Positions 35,444-46,227 of a DNA stretch of 64,000 nt are shown in pieces. The notes beneath the pieces are model-generated. The model did no database searches. It was given only the letters and a program-made list of their open reading frames with translations, and was not told the DNA's origin. This DNA comes from JALYLC01 sp035696365. Lineage in GTDB: Bacteria > Actinomycetota > Thermoleophilia > Gaiellales > JALYLC01. The stretch lies in contig DASRQS010000050.1 in assembly GCA_035696365.1 (NCBI GenBank), positions 124,001 through 188,000 on the forward strand, given 5' to 3'. Position numbers and translations under genes: made by a program. Within the stretch, counting starts at the first letter, position 1; each line of letters opens with the position of its first letter.

Positions 35444-35905
35444 TCAGTCTTCGGGGAGCCAGACCAAGCAGGGCGTATCGCGGCGCACCCGGCGCGACCA
35501 CGCGCGGTAGCGCCAGCGGCCCGCGGCTGCACGGGAGGGACCGAAGACGAGCAGCCCCACCCCGCGCTCGGAGCACAGCGCGGCGGCCGCCGCCAGTGGG
35601 CGGGGGCTGTGAAAGATGAGCTCGTCGACCTGCACGCCGAGCGAGCGCGCCTCGCCGGCTGCCGCCGCGAGCGAGCGGTCAGCGTCGGGCCGGCCGCGCA
35701 TGCGCAGCACGGCCGCCGCCGAGTTCGGCCCCACGGGCACGGCGTCGCAGAGCACGAGCGCACAGCCCGCCCCGAGTACGGTCTCGAGTGCGAAGCGCTG
35801 TGCTCGCGCGTCCAGCGGCACGTCCAGCGTCAGCAGCATGACCGGCCGTCCGGTGGTGGCGGCCGTGACTCGCGACTGCGGCGCACGGGCGCGCGGGGCG
35901 GTCAT
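35444..35905 (-). CDS. UspA-like universal stress protein
   Basis: A 153-residue single Usp-domain-like protein: 'VMLLTLDVPLDARAQRFALETVLGAGCALVLCDAVPVGP', then 'EARSLGVQVDELIFHSPRPLAAAAALCSERGVGLLVFGPSRAA'. The C-terminal nucleotide-binding glycine motif (G-2x-G-9x-G-S/T) is not clearly preserved, so ATP binding is doubtful. The start may be ATG 35905 or an internal Met at 'MLLTLDV'. It lies between the ABC exporter genes and metH on the same strand, 59 bases after the last permease. Function unknown. Confidence 0.6.
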   Translation of the reverse strand: MTAPRARAPQSRVTAATTGRPVMLLTLDVPLDARAQRFALETVLGAGCALVLCDAVPVGPNSAAAVLRMRGRPDADRSLAAAAGEARSLGVQVDELIFHSPRPLAAAAALCSERGVGLLVFGPSRAAAGRWRYRAWSRRVRRDTPCLVWLPED

Positions 35906-35964
35906 CTACAGCGCCTCATACGGGAGCACGTAGGCCACGGGCCGACGATATCCAGATGATCCGG

Positions 35965-36684
35965 CTAGGGCAACTCGATGCGCGTGAGTCGCCGGCCGCA
36001 CCACCAGGTCGCCAGTGCCGCCACGGCCGTGAGCACGGCGACGGCCGCGAATCCGCCGATCGCGGGCACGTTGAAGTCGGTGGAGGAGGGCAGACCGCCC
36101 GCGACGATGGCCCGTGCGTATGCGCCGAGCGAGAGCCAGCGCGCGCTGGGTGCGAACGTCGCGATCGATCCTTCCCAGAAGAGCACGTAGATCAACCCGA
36201 TCACGACCGGCCGCTTGACGCGCAGCGAGAGCGCGCCGAACGCCGCGGCGTACGCGCAGGCCGCAACTGCGACGGCCGCGACCGCCCAGAGGGCCGACGT
36301 CACGCTGAAATCGGAGCCGGGCGAGAGCGCGATCACGATCGCGAGGCCCGGCACGCACAGTACGACCGTGGTCAGCGCGGCGGCGACGATGGCGGGAAGC
36401 GCGATCGCGAGCCGGGGCAGCGGGGTCGAGGCCAGGTACAGGATCGTGCCGTCGTCGCGCTCCTCGCCGATCGCGCTCGAGCCGATCACGAGCGCCAGGA
36501 ACGGCAGGACGGTCGGCAGGAAGAGTTGCTCCATCAAGGACGCGAACGCCGCGGCGTCGGCCGTGCCGTCCGCCGCCTGGACGACCGCGACGAGCGCCGC
36601 GAGCAGGGGCGCGAACGCCAGCAGCAGAGAGCGCTTCCGCAGGAGCAACCGCCGGAGCGCCAGGCGGAAGAGCGCGCCGTTCAC
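35965..36684 (-). CDS. ABC-2 type transporter permease (pair 2)
   Basis: A 239-residue membrane protein with six hydrophobic segments. It contains the ABC-2/NosY-like motif 'VIGSSAIGEERDDGTILYLASTPLPRLAIALPAI'. It begins one base after the stop of its ATPase (36686) and forms the second of two tandem exporter pairs. Cargo unknown; the NosY-like look would also suit a multicopper or antibiotic exporter. Confidence 0.82.
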   Translation of the reverse strand: MNGALFRLALRRLLLRKRSLLLAFAPLLAALVAVVQAADGTADAAAFASLMEQLFLPTVLPFLALVIGSSAIGEERDDGTILYLASTPLPRLAIALPAIVAAALTTVVLCVPGLAIVIALSPGSDFSVTSALWAVAAVAVAACAYAAAFGALSLRVKRPVVIGLIYVLFWEGSIATFAPSARWLSLGAYARAIVAGGLPSSTDFNVPAIGGFAAVAVLTAVAALATWWCGRRLTRIELP

Positions 36685-36685
36685 G

Positions 36686-37639
36686 TCAGCGTCCCCTTCC
36701 GCGCGCGTGATCGGTGAGGTAGGTGTAGACGCTCTCGAGGTCGTCGCCGAGCGGCTCGACGCGATCGACCGTGGCGCCGAGGTCGCGTGCGAGGGGCATC
36801 AGGCGTCGGCCGAGCGCGTCCATGTCGCCCGTCTCGACCACCAGCATGCCGGTGTCGATGCGAACGCCGCTCGCGAGGCCCTCGCCGACGAGCTCGCGCG
36901 CCAGCGCTTGGGCGTCGCCCCCGGCGGCAATGCGCAGCGTGCGCGGACGGTCGCGAATGAGGTCGCGGATCGCGCCCGTCTCGCCCTCTGCGACGAGGCG
37001 CCCGTTGACGAGCACGACGACGCGAGGCGCCATGCGCTCCACCTCGTGCAAGACGTGCGAGGACACGAGCACAGTCCGGCCCTCGGAGCCGAGTCTCCGG
37101 ATGAGCTCGACGACGTGGCGGCGCTGAACGGGATCGAGGCCGTTGAGCGGCTCGTCGAGCAGCAGCAGCTCCGGGGAGTGGACGAGCGCCTGCGCCAGCT
37201 TGACGCGCTGGCGCATGCCCTTCGAGAACCCTCCGACCTGGCGTTCGGCGGCGTCCTCGAGGCCCACGCTCGCGAGCGCCTCGGTGGCGGCTCGCGCCGG
37301 ATCGGGGACCTCGCGCAGGCCGGCCATCAGCTCGACCAGCTCACGCGCCGTGAGGAAGGGCCAGAGCCCGTCGCGGTCGTGCACGATGCCGATTCGCCGA
37401 TAGACCTCGGGCTCGCGGCGCGGGTCGTGACCCAGCACGCGCACGGTGCCCATACTCGGATCGGCGAAGCCCGCGCAGAGCGCGAGCGCGGTGGACTTGC
37501 CGGCGCCGTTGTGGCCGAGCAGGCCGGTCACGCCGGGTGCGAGCTCGAACGAGACCTCCGCCAGCGCGACGGTGTCGCCGTACCACTTGGAGACGCCCTG
37601 GAAGACGAGCGTCAGGCGTCTGCCCTCCGGTAGCGCCAC
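36686..37639 (-). CDS. ABC transporter ATP-binding protein (pair 2)
   Basis: A 317-residue ATPase. Walker A is 'LLGHNGAGKSTALAL', the signature region 'VGGFSKGMRQRVKLAQALVHSPELLLLDEP' includes Walker B, and the H-loop is 'VLVSSHVLHEVERM'. There is no ATG near the domain start. The only suitable start codons are GTG at 37639 and 37642, which give M-A-L-P-E-G-R-R-L-T-L and overlap the preceding permease by about 28 bases. A C-terminal extension of about 90 residues is typical of CcmA/NatA-type exporter ATPases. Confidence 0.85.
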   Translation of the reverse strand: MALPEGRRLTLVFQGVSKWYGDTVALAEVSFELAPGVTGLLGHNGAGKSTALALCAGFADPSMGTVRVLGHDPRREPEVYRRIGIVHDRDGLWPFLTARELVELMAGLREVPDPARAATEALASVGLEDAAERQVGGFSKGMRQRVKLAQALVHSPELLLLDEPLNGLDPVQRRHVVELIRRLGSEGRTVLVSSHVLHEVERMAPRVVVLVNGRLVAEGETGAIRDLIRDRPRTLRIAAGGDAQALARELVGEGLASGVRIDTGMLVVETGDMDALGRRLMPLARDLGATVDRVEPLGDDLESVYTYLTDHARGRGR

Positions 37640-38478
37640 CACAGGCAGGCCGCCGAGACACTCATTACCACCGCACACGCCGCCCACCACCACCAGCCGG
37701 CGAGCGCCTGCGCCTGATCCTGCTCGCCCGGGTAGAGCGAGCGCGCCGCGGCGATCGGCAGGCGGCCGAGCATGATCAGCTGCAGATGGCGATCGAGACC
37801 GGCGCCGTAGACGAGGGCGCCCCCGACGTAGGTCGGGATCAGCATCAGCGCCGCGTAGCCGCCGAGGGCGAACGCGCGCCGGCTCGTGAAGGACGCGACG
37901 GCCAGCCCGACGAGGCTGACGTACGACGCCAGCAACAGGCCCGAGGCGAGGATGCGCAGCGAGTCGTGCCAGTGGTCGCCGAGGTAGCCGACGGCCGAAT
38001 CGGCGAAGAACGCGTTGCCGACGAACAGCAGGAGCACCGGCAGCAACGTCAGGCAGAGCAGGGGCACGAGCGCTGCGAAGAACTTGCCGGCGACGTAGGT
38101 GAGGCGCCCGACCGCCGTCGACAGGTAGAGGGAGAGCACGTTGTCGCGCCGGTCGGGACAGAGCAGCTCGGGGCACAGGATGGCCGCGAAGATCGTCACG
38201 TCCAGTCCGATCTCGGTCAGGTACTGGCGATACGGGATCAGCTCAGGGAAGCGGTTGGCGAAGCTCTGCCCGACGATCGCGCGGATGGCGAGCACGGCGA
38301 ACGCGGGCAGGAAGGCGACCAGGGTCAGCGAGATCGGGAGAAACTTCGCGCGCCAGCTCTTGCGCGCCCCGAGCGCGCCGAACGCGCTCCAGCGCGCCAG
38401 CGAGATGAGCGCGAACCAGGGCGGTCGGCGCACTCCGTCGTAGCGCGCGTAGCGGGTGTCCTCGAGTCGCGCGCTCAT
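37612..38478 (-). CDS. ABC-2 type transporter permease (pair 1)
   Basis: A 288-residue membrane protein with about six hydrophobic segments. It contains 'PELLCPDRRDNVLSLYLSTAVGRLTYVAGKFFAALVPLL', the cytoplasmic loop typical of ABC-2 permeases. It overlaps its ATPase by ATGA (38475-38478) and the next ATPase gene at its 3' end. Cargo unknown. Confidence 0.82.
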   Translation of the reverse strand: MSARLEDTRYARYDGVRRPPWFALISLARWSAFGALGARKSWRAKFLPISLTLVAFLPAFAVLAIRAIVGQSFANRFPELIPYRQYLTEIGLDVTIFAAILCPELLCPDRRDNVLSLYLSTAVGRLTYVAGKFFAALVPLLCLTLLPVLLLFVGNAFFADSAVGYLGDHWHDSLRILASGLLLASYVSLVGLAVASFTSRRAFALGGYAALMLIPTYVGGALVYGAGLDRHLQLIMLGRLPIAAARSLYPGEQDQAQALAGWWWWAACAVVMSVSAACLWWRYRRADA

Positions 38479-39401
38479 GCGATCGCCCCGATCACGGCGT
38501 CCTCGAGTGTGCGGTCCCCCGGCAGCAGGGCGCGCACGCTGACCTCCGCCTCGGCGCAGGCGTCGCGGACTGCGTCGGGCAGCATGCCCGGGTCGCCGTG
38601 CACGGCCAGCCAGCCCTCCTCGCCGTCATCGACCCGCACGCCGCGAGCGATCAGGGCCGCACGCAGCGCGCCGAGGTCGCCGACGGCACTGAGTCGCGCA
38701 CTGCCGGCCTCGCGTCCACGCAGATCGCTGATCCGGCCCTGGGCCGCGACCCGTCCGTCGCGCAGCACGACCACGGCGTCGCAGGTGCGCTCGACGTCCT
38801 CCAGCACGTGCGAGGAGAAGAGCACGCGGATGCCGAGGTCGCGCGAGAGCCGGCGCACGAGCTCCAGCATCTCCTCGCGCCCCTGCGGGTCGAGGCCGTT
38901 CGTCGGCTCGTCGAGCACCACCAACTCGGGCGAGTGCACGAGCGCCTGGGCGAGCTTGACGCGCTGGCGCATGCCGGTCGAGAACGTCCCGATCAGGCGC
39001 ATACGCTCCTCTTCGAGGCCGACCTGGAAGAGCACCTCGCTCGTGCGCAGCACCGCCACGCGCCGCGGCAGCCCGCGCAGCTCGCCGAGGTGGACGACCA
39101 GGTCGCGCGCCGTCATCCAGCTGGGCAGGCACTCGTGCTCGGGCATGTAGCCGATGCGCCGGCGCAGCTCCAGGCCACGCGCGACCGCATCGATGCCGAG
39201 CAGCTGCGCCATGCCGGCATCGGGCTCGACCAGCCCGAGCAAGGCGCGCATCAGCGTGGACTTGCCGGCGCCGTTGGCGCCCAGCAGGCCGATCGCCTCG
39301 TCCGCGATCTCCAGGCTGACGTCGTCCAGCGCGACGATCTCGTCGTAGCGCTTGGTCAGCCCGGTGGTGGCGATCGTCGTTCGCTCGGCGGTCGCTGCCA
39401 C
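38475..39401 (-). CDS. ABC transporter ATP-binding protein (pair 1)
   Basis: A 308-residue ATPase. Walker A is 'LLGANGAGKSTLMRAL', the signature and Walker B region is 'STGMRQRVKLAQALVHSPELVVLDEPTNGLDPQG', and the H-loop is 'FSSHVLEDVERT'. It starts at GTG 39401, 19 bases after the AAA ATPase gene. It and the ATPase at 36686 are close paralogues (both carry 'GMRQRVKLAQALVHSPEL'), so the two exporter pairs look like a tandem duplication that has diverged. Confidence 0.88.
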   Translation of the reverse strand: MAATAERTTIATTGLTKRYDEIVALDDVSLEIADEAIGLLGANGAGKSTLMRALLGLVEPDAGMAQLLGIDAVARGLELRRRIGYMPEHECLPSWMTARDLVVHLGELRGLPRRVAVLRTSEVLFQVGLEEERMRLIGTFSTGMRQRVKLAQALVHSPELVVLDEPTNGLDPQGREEMLELVRRLSRDLGIRVLFSSHVLEDVERTCDAVVVLRDGRVAAQGRISDLRGREAGSARLSAVGDLGALRAALIARGVRVDDGEEGWLAVHGDPGMLPDAVRDACAEAEVSVRALLPGDRTLEDAVIGAIA

Positions 39402-39420
39402 GCCCTGAACCCTAGGTGCT

Positions 39421-42129
39421 TCAGCCCTCGAGCAGGTCGAGCAGCGTCGGTCCTTCCTGCTCGGGCGCGGCCGTGGCGACTGCCAGCCGGCGCGGCGGGC
39501 GCTGGACGACGACGCCTCCGGGGCCGGCCAGCTCGACGACGCGCGCGCCGCACGAGCGCTCGAGCCGATCGGCCAGCGCGGCGTGACAGGTCGAGACCAC
39601 GACCTGGCGCCCCTCGACCGCTCCGAGCACTCGCACCAGGGCATCCAGCCGGTGCGCGTCCCAGTGCGCGAACAACTCGTCGAGGAAGAGCGGGAGGCGG
39701 GCCTCGGCGTCGATCGCGTCGACGAGCGCGAGCCGCACGGCGACGTAGACCTGCTCGAGGGTGCCGCGAGAGAGCGGCGGTCCCACGCGCAGCGGCATGG
39801 GCTCGCCCTCGCGGGTCACCTCGAGCACCGGCTCCCCACCCGGCGTCTCCACGATCGCGACGCCGGTGTAGCGGGCATGCGTGATGGCCTCCAGATAGCG
39901 GCTCGCGGCCTGCAGCCAGGCCGGGGCGTAGCGCTCGCGCACCTCGCGCTCGGCGCGGCGCACGACCGCCGCCGCGAGCGCGAGCCGATCGCGCCCGCGC
40001 CGCACCTGCGCGAGCTCGTCCTCGACCGCTCGCAACTCGCCCTCGACGTCGCCGATCGTGCGCGCCGCGCCCAGGCGGTCGAGCTCTGCGCCCAGTTCCT
40101 GCTCTCGTAGCATCAGCGCCTCGGAACGGGAGCGCGCCTCGCGCAGCTCGGCGACGAGCGTCGCGTGCTCGTCGTCGGAGAGCAGCAGGCGCTCTCCGCG
40201 CGCCTCGCGCTCGCGCGCGGTCACGAGCAAGGCGTCGAGCTCGGGCACGCCCTCGACGAGGCTGCGCTCTCGCTGGTCGGCGGCAACGCGTCGCGTCGCC
40301 GCTGCGTGCAGCCGGTCGAGCGCGTCGGCTTCGTCGCCCGTCGGCGATGCGCTGCGCACGAGGGCCTCGAGCTCCGCGAGCCGCTCGCCGACGCTCTGCG
40401 TCCGCTCCGCTGCAGCCGCCGCGCGCGGAAGCAGCTCGCCGGCCCGCTCGTTCGCGGCGGTCGCCTGCGCATCACGGCGTTGCGCAGCCTCGAGCTCCTC
40501 GGAGAGCCGCTCGGGGTCGTCCGTGCCGAGCACGGCCGCGAGCGCCGCGCCGCGCTCGGTCGCCCGCAGCTCGGCCTCGACGAGCTGCGCGAGGCGCGCG
40601 GTCGCGAGCGCCTGATCGCGCGTCGCCGCCCGCAGCTGCTCGATGTCGCCGACGAGCGTCTGATCGGGACGCTCCTTGCGCGACTCGGCAACGTGAAGGT
40701 CTCCGAGCGCCGTGACGAGCTCGCTCGAGGCCGCCGAGTGCTCCTTGAGGGCGACGCGCATCCTGCGGGCGCCCTTGCGCTTGTAGGCGAGGAAGCCCGC
40801 CGCCGCGGCCAGCAGCAGGGCGCCCGCCAGCAGCGCGAGGCGCGGGCCCGGGAGCGCGAGCGCCAGGGCGGCGAGCACCACGGACAGCACCGCCGTGGCG
40901 ACGACCGCAGCCCCCGAGACGTGCATGACGGGAGCCGTCGCGCCGCGCGCGGCGTTCTCGCAGCGCACCGCGGCAGCCTGGAGGTCGGCGATCTGCACCG
41001 TCTCGAGCGCGGCCTCGTCGGCCGCGCGCGGGGCATGCCCCAGCACACGCAGCCCGAGGTCGGCGCAGCGGGTCGCGAGACTCGCGGCGCGCGCGCGCTC
41101 GACCGCCAGCTGATCCCTGTCTCCCTCGTCGCGGGCGCGTGCCAGGGCCGCCTCGCGGATCGTTGCCGCGTGCCGAAGCAGCACCTGGTCTCGGTCGCCG
41201 AGCCGCGAGGCCAGCTGTGCGGTCTCGAGCTCGGCGCGGATGGCCGCCAGCTCGCGCCGGCGCTCGTCGAGCTCTGCCCGTAGCCCCTCGACGCGCTCGC
41301 CGGGCTGGGCTCCGACCCGCGCAGCGAGTGGCTCGGGCACGAGCTCCTCGGCCTCGCTGCGCAGGCGCTCGAGCTCCTGCCAGGCCCGCAGGGCGGGCGC
41401 GTGGCGGTCGTGCAGGTCGCGGCGGCCGTCCAGCCTGGCCTCCTCACGGCGGGCGAGCGCCAGCTGCTCCCGCACGCGCGCCAGCTCGGCCGCCGCCTGC
41501 GCGTGCGCCTGCGCCCCGGCGAGTGCCTCGCGGCGGGCCTCGCGCAAGGCGCTCAGCCGGGCCGAGAGGTCCGCCGAGCGCGGCTTGCCGCGGCGATCGG
41601 CCCGCCAGAGCGCGTCTGCGGCAGTGGAGAGATCCTGGGCGGCGAGCGCGGCGGGCCGCAGGAACGCGGGCGAGGCCCCGCCGAGCAGCCGCTGCTCGAT
41701 CTCGCGCCAGGTCGCGGCGTCCAGCCCGCGCAACTCGTCCGCGTCGAACGCGTGGAGGGCCAGGTAGGTGCCACGCTCGAGCCAGGCGACCTCCGCCAGG
41801 GGACGGTTTGCCAGCTCCTCCTGAGCATCTCCGCGCCAGGCCCGGCCCGTCGGCCGCGCGCGCAGGTGGCGCTCGACGCGCACGCGGGCGCCATCGGGCA
41901 GCAGGAGGTCGAGCTCGCCGTGGGCATGGCCGTCGGCGGGCGTCGCCGGATGATCCTCGCGCGCCGCCGGCGAGAAGCCGTAGAGCATCGAGGCGACGAA
42001 CGAGCGCAGCGTCGACTTGCCCGCCTCGTTCGGCCCGTAGACGACGAGCAGGTCGGTCTCGGCGAGGCCCTCGAGCTCGAGCTCGGCCAGCGGACCGTAG
42101 GCGCCGACGCGGAGGCGGTCGATCCTCAC
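39421..42129 (-). CDS. YhaN/SbcC-like AAA ATPase with central membrane segments
   Basis: A 902-residue SMC-like protein. The N-terminal half-site has Walker A 'VVYGPNEAGKSTLRSFVASMLYGF'. Long Ala/Glu/Arg-rich coiled coil follows (about residues 190-380 and 450-700). The C-terminal half-site has 'LPLFLDELFAHWDAHRLDAL' (Walker B). At about residues 395-450 lie two hydrophobic stretches, 'AAVVATAVLSVVLAALALALPG' and 'ALLAGALLLAAAAGFLAY', as in the YhaN group and unlike SbcC. It partners the YhaO-like nuclease (ATGA overlap, 42126-42129). A role in DNA end processing is inferred from the family. Confidence 0.85.
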   Translation of the reverse strand: MRIDRLRVGAYGPLAELELEGLAETDLLVVYGPNEAGKSTLRSFVASMLYGFSPAAREDHPATPADGHAHGELDLLLPDGARVRVERHLRARPTGRAWRGDAQEELANRPLAEVAWLERGTYLALHAFDADELRGLDAATWREIEQRLLGGASPAFLRPAALAAQDLSTAADALWRADRRGKPRSADLSARLSALREARREALAGAQAHAQAAAELARVREQLALARREEARLDGRRDLHDRHAPALRAWQELERLRSEAEELVPEPLAARVGAQPGERVEGLRAELDERRRELAAIRAELETAQLASRLGDRDQVLLRHAATIREAALARARDEGDRDQLAVERARAASLATRCADLGLRVLGHAPRAADEAALETVQIADLQAAAVRCENAARGATAPVMHVSGAAVVATAVLSVVLAALALALPGPRLALLAGALLLAAAAGFLAYKRKGARRMRVALKEHSAASSELVTALGDLHVAESRKERPDQTLVGDIEQLRAATRDQALATARLAQLVEAELRATERGAALAAVLGTDDPERLSEELEAAQRRDAQATAANERAGELLPRAAAAAERTQSVGERLAELEALVRSASPTGDEADALDRLHAAATRRVAADQRERSLVEGVPELDALLVTAREREARGERLLLSDDEHATLVAELREARSRSEALMLREQELGAELDRLGAARTIGDVEGELRAVEDELAQVRRGRDRLALAAAVVRRAEREVRERYAPAWLQAASRYLEAITHARYTGVAIVETPGGEPVLEVTREGEPMPLRVGPPLSRGTLEQVYVAVRLALVDAIDAEARLPLFLDELFAHWDAHRLDALVRVLGAVEGRQVVVSTCHAALADRLERSCGARVVELAGPGGVVVQRPPRRLAVATAAPEQEGPTLLDLLEG

Positions 42130-43343
42130 GGAGCGGACTCCGCCAGCAGCGCCTCGGCAAGGGTCTCGTCGAGGTCGCTCAGCAGGTCAGCCAGGTAGGC
42201 TCGCCGGGTCGCCTGGTCGCCGGAGTCCTCGCCTGCGAGCACGGACGGAGCGAGCTCGTCCAGCAGCGCCTCCTCGGAGTCGGCCCGGCTCGCGATCTCG
42301 AGCGCGGCGCCCAGCAGGTGCGGCTGGCCGCGATGCCGCTCGAGATCGAGCGGCGGGCGCAGATGCTCGCAGCGCAGGTCCACGCTGAGCGCGCCGAGCG
42401 CGAGCGCCAGCTCCTCGGCGGACCCCTGGCGCTCCTCGGGATCGCGCAGCGCGAAGGCGAGCGGGGAACGGCCTCGCAGCTCCAACCGCACGACGAGCTC
42501 CTCGTTCGCGGCGCCGGGCTGCGTCGCCTCCAGGGCGACCAAGGCGTCGCCGGCGAGGCCCGCGAGGCCGGCGGCGGTGACGTCGTCGAGTCGCAGCCGC
42601 TCGAAGCGCATCGGGGCGAGTGCCACGAACTCGACCTGCGCGCGGCCGGCGGCGTCGATCTCGACGACGAGCGCGCCCTTGGCGCCCGGCTCGCCTACAT
42701 CGTGCGGCGAGAGGCAGCCGGGATACCACGCGGGCGGGTCGCTGCGCACCTGCTGGCGCAGGTGCACGTGGCCGAGCGCCCAGTAGGCGTAGCCGCGGTC
42801 GAGATCCTCCGCTGCACAGGGCGCGTAACGCTCGCGCGCGGCCGCCGCCCCGTCGACCTGCGCGTGGAGCACCGCGATGGAGGCCGGGCTGGGCGCGGGC
42901 GGCATCAGCACGGCCAGGTTGGCGCCCTCGGCGCCGCCCGCGTGGCCGATCGCGACGACGTGCCCGAGCGGCTCGCCCCCGGGGCCGGAGAGCTCGACGG
43001 TCACGGGCTCGTGCGTCAGGGCGAGCGTGCAGCCGGCCTGCGCGAGTGGCGCCAGCGCCCGGCCGGGATCGTGGTTGCCGCTCGCCAGGATCACCTCGAT
43101 GCCCGCCTCAAGCACGAGCGCGAGCTGCGCCAGCGCGTGATGCAGCGCGGCCGGCCCCACCTCGCTGCGCTCGAAGAGATCGCCTGCGATCACGAGGGCG
43201 TGCGCGCTGCGCTCGATCGCGAGCTCGCAGACGCGCGCGAAGGCCTCGCGCTCGGCCGCGCGCACCCGCGTCCGCACGGTGGCGTCGAGGCTCGCGCACG
43301 GGGCGTCGAGATGGCAATCGGCGGTATGGACGATCCGCAGCAT
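42126..43343 (-). CDS. YhaO/SbcD-like metallophosphoesterase
   Basis: A 405-residue calcineurin-like phosphoesterase. Metal-binding motifs are 'IVHTADCHLDAP' (D-x-H), 'LVIAGDLFERSE' (GD), 'VILASGNHDPGR' (GNHD) and 'YWALGHVHLRQQ' (GHxH). The family includes the Mre11/SbcD nucleases that act with SMC-like ATPases on DNA ends. The first metal motif reads T-A-D-C-H-L. It is the first gene of a same-strand series with the YhaN-like ATPase and the exporter genes. Confidence 0.9.
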   Translation of the reverse strand: MLRIVHTADCHLDAPCASLDATVRTRVRAAEREAFARVCELAIERSAHALVIAGDLFERSEVGPAALHHALAQLALVLEAGIEVILASGNHDPGRALAPLAQAGCTLALTHEPVTVELSGPGGEPLGHVVAIGHAGGAEGANLAVLMPPAPSPASIAVLHAQVDGAAAARERYAPCAAEDLDRGYAYWALGHVHLRQQVRSDPPAWYPGCLSPHDVGEPGAKGALVVEIDAAGRAQVEFVALAPMRFERLRLDDVTAAGLAGLAGDALVALEATQPGAANEELVVRLELRGRSPLAFALRDPEERQGSAEELALALGALSVDLRCEHLRPPLDLERHRGQPHLLGAALEIASRADSEEALLDELAPSVLAGEDSGDQATRRAYLADLLSDLDETLAEALLAESAP

Positions 43344-43398
43344 GGGTGTCGCAGCCTAATCCTGCGGTCGGCTGTCGCCGCCCTGCACAAGCCGGCAT

Positions 43399-43421
43399 CA
43401 GGCACGCAATTTGCGTGCCTG
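43399..43421. other. 23-base near-perfect palindrome between ettA and yhaO
   Basis: Arms CAGGCACGCAA (43399-43409) and TTGCGTGCCTG (43411-43421) are perfectly complementary around one central T. It lies 66 bases after the ettA stop and 56 bases before the yhaO-like start. There is no T-run, so it may be a protein-binding site or an ettA terminator. Confidence 0.5.
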
Positions 43422-43487
43422 GCCCAATGCGCGCACTCGCGTGCCCGAGGCGCACATGAGCCCCGATTCGTGCAGGCGCGAGGTGTT

Positions 43488-45167
<1,680 letters not shown>

Positions 45168-45253
45168 CGAGCGCGCAGGGTAGCTGCTGAGAGCCACTGG
45201 CCCCGCCGTCCGCTCCAGGGTGGGACCGCTACAACGTTGTTCCGGGCGAGTGA

Positions 45254-45280
45254 TATCGGAAATGCGCTGCGCCTCCGATA
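45254..45280 (+). other. Hairpin in front of the secreted-protein gene
   Basis: TATCGGA and TCCGATA are perfect arms around 13 bases that hold an inner GCGC-T-GCGC fold. It ends immediately before the GGAGAG ribosome-binding site of the gene at 45289, so it may affect mRNA stability or translation. A 10-base palindrome, ACAACGTTGT, lies just upstream at 45231-45240. Confidence 0.35.
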
Positions 45281-45288
45281 CGGAGAGC

Positions 45289-46164
45289 ATGAACGGACGC
45301 TCTCGCTTGCTCGCAACCTTCTTTGCTTGTCTCTGTGCACTCTTGCTGCCCGCAGCCGCCGGCGCGGCCGAGATCGTCGATCGCGGCGTCTCCTCGCCGA
45401 CGCTCGCCGTCAACGGAAACAACGTCGCGCTCGTGACCTACACCGCGCACGGCGTGAAGCGCCACGTCCTCTACTGGGGCGCCGTCGACTGGGGCACGAA
45501 GTTCGCCCGCGACTACTCGGGCGGCTGGAAGAGCAAGGTCGCCGACTTCAAGCGCTTCAGCAACAGCTGCAAGGCCTACACCGGCCCGCAGCTGGCCTTC
45601 ATGATCTATGCCTGCGACGCGCCGGACGGCTCGCACTGGGCGCTCCAGCAGTGGTCGCGCCTGTGGAAGAACTACGGCGGGGACTCGGCTCCCGCCGAGC
45701 TCTACATCTCGCACTGGCGCGGCAATATCGGAGTCCTCCAGATCTCCACCGACTACAGCTACCACGGCAAGCACCAGCATCTCTGGGGCGACTTCACGTT
45801 CCACGACAAGCCGGTCTTCGGCACCAGCTGGACCAAGGCGGGCGTGCCCAAGGACAGGCAGGGCCGCAACATCTACGTGGACTTCCTCAAGGGCCCGACG
45901 TGGCGCCGCGTCAACAGCTTCCTCACGCATCCGCCGACCGCCGGCTTCTGTTACACGTTCGCCAACCACCCGGCCAGCTCGCCGGCCTGGAACGGCCAGG
46001 GCACGGGCGACGCCTATCGCGCAACGGCCATCGGCCCGGGCGTGTCCCCGCTCGTGCAGGTGCATTTCTCGCCGCCCGGCCCGTACAGCCCCGACGTCGA
46101 CGCCGCGGCCAACGCCGCGCAGACGGAACTGCTGGGCAACGACAGGCGTTGCCGGATCGACTGA
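45289..46164 (+). CDS. Secreted protein of unknown function
   Basis: A 291-residue protein. It has a clear Sec signal peptide: 'MNGRSRLLATFFACLCALLL', then PAAAGA before the likely cleavage site at about residue 27. The mature part is rich in Trp and Tyr ('VLYWGAVDWGTKFARDYSGGWKSK', 'LQQWSRLWKNYGG', 'YSYHGKHQHLWGDF'), with four cysteines that could form two disulfides. No catalytic motif is recognised. ATG 45289 has GGAGAG upstream. It is a single gene, divergent from ettA. Confidence 0.75.
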   Translation: MNGRSRLLATFFACLCALLLPAAAGAAEIVDRGVSSPTLAVNGNNVALVTYTAHGVKRHVLYWGAVDWGTKFARDYSGGWKSKVADFKRFSNSCKAYTGPQLAFMIYACDAPDGSHWALQQWSRLWKNYGGDSAPAELYISHWRGNIGVLQISTDYSYHGKHQHLWGDFTFHDKPVFGTSWTKAGVPKDRQGRNIYVDFLKGPTWRRVNSFLTHPPTAGFCYTFANHPASSPAWNGQGTGDAYRATAIGPGVSPLVQVHFSPPGPYSPDVDAAANAAQTELLGNDRRCRID

Positions 46165-46227
46165 TCGATCGGGAGAGCGGGTGGGCCAAGGCTCGCCCCG
46201 GCCGCTGCCGGGGCGAGCGCCCGCCGC

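Noticed and set aside
37640..38176. Long N-terminal extension of the second ABC ATPase
   Set aside because: The extension is a frame-shifted shadow of the upstream permease and is Arg/Ala-rich without motif. The ABC domain begins normally after GTG 37639.
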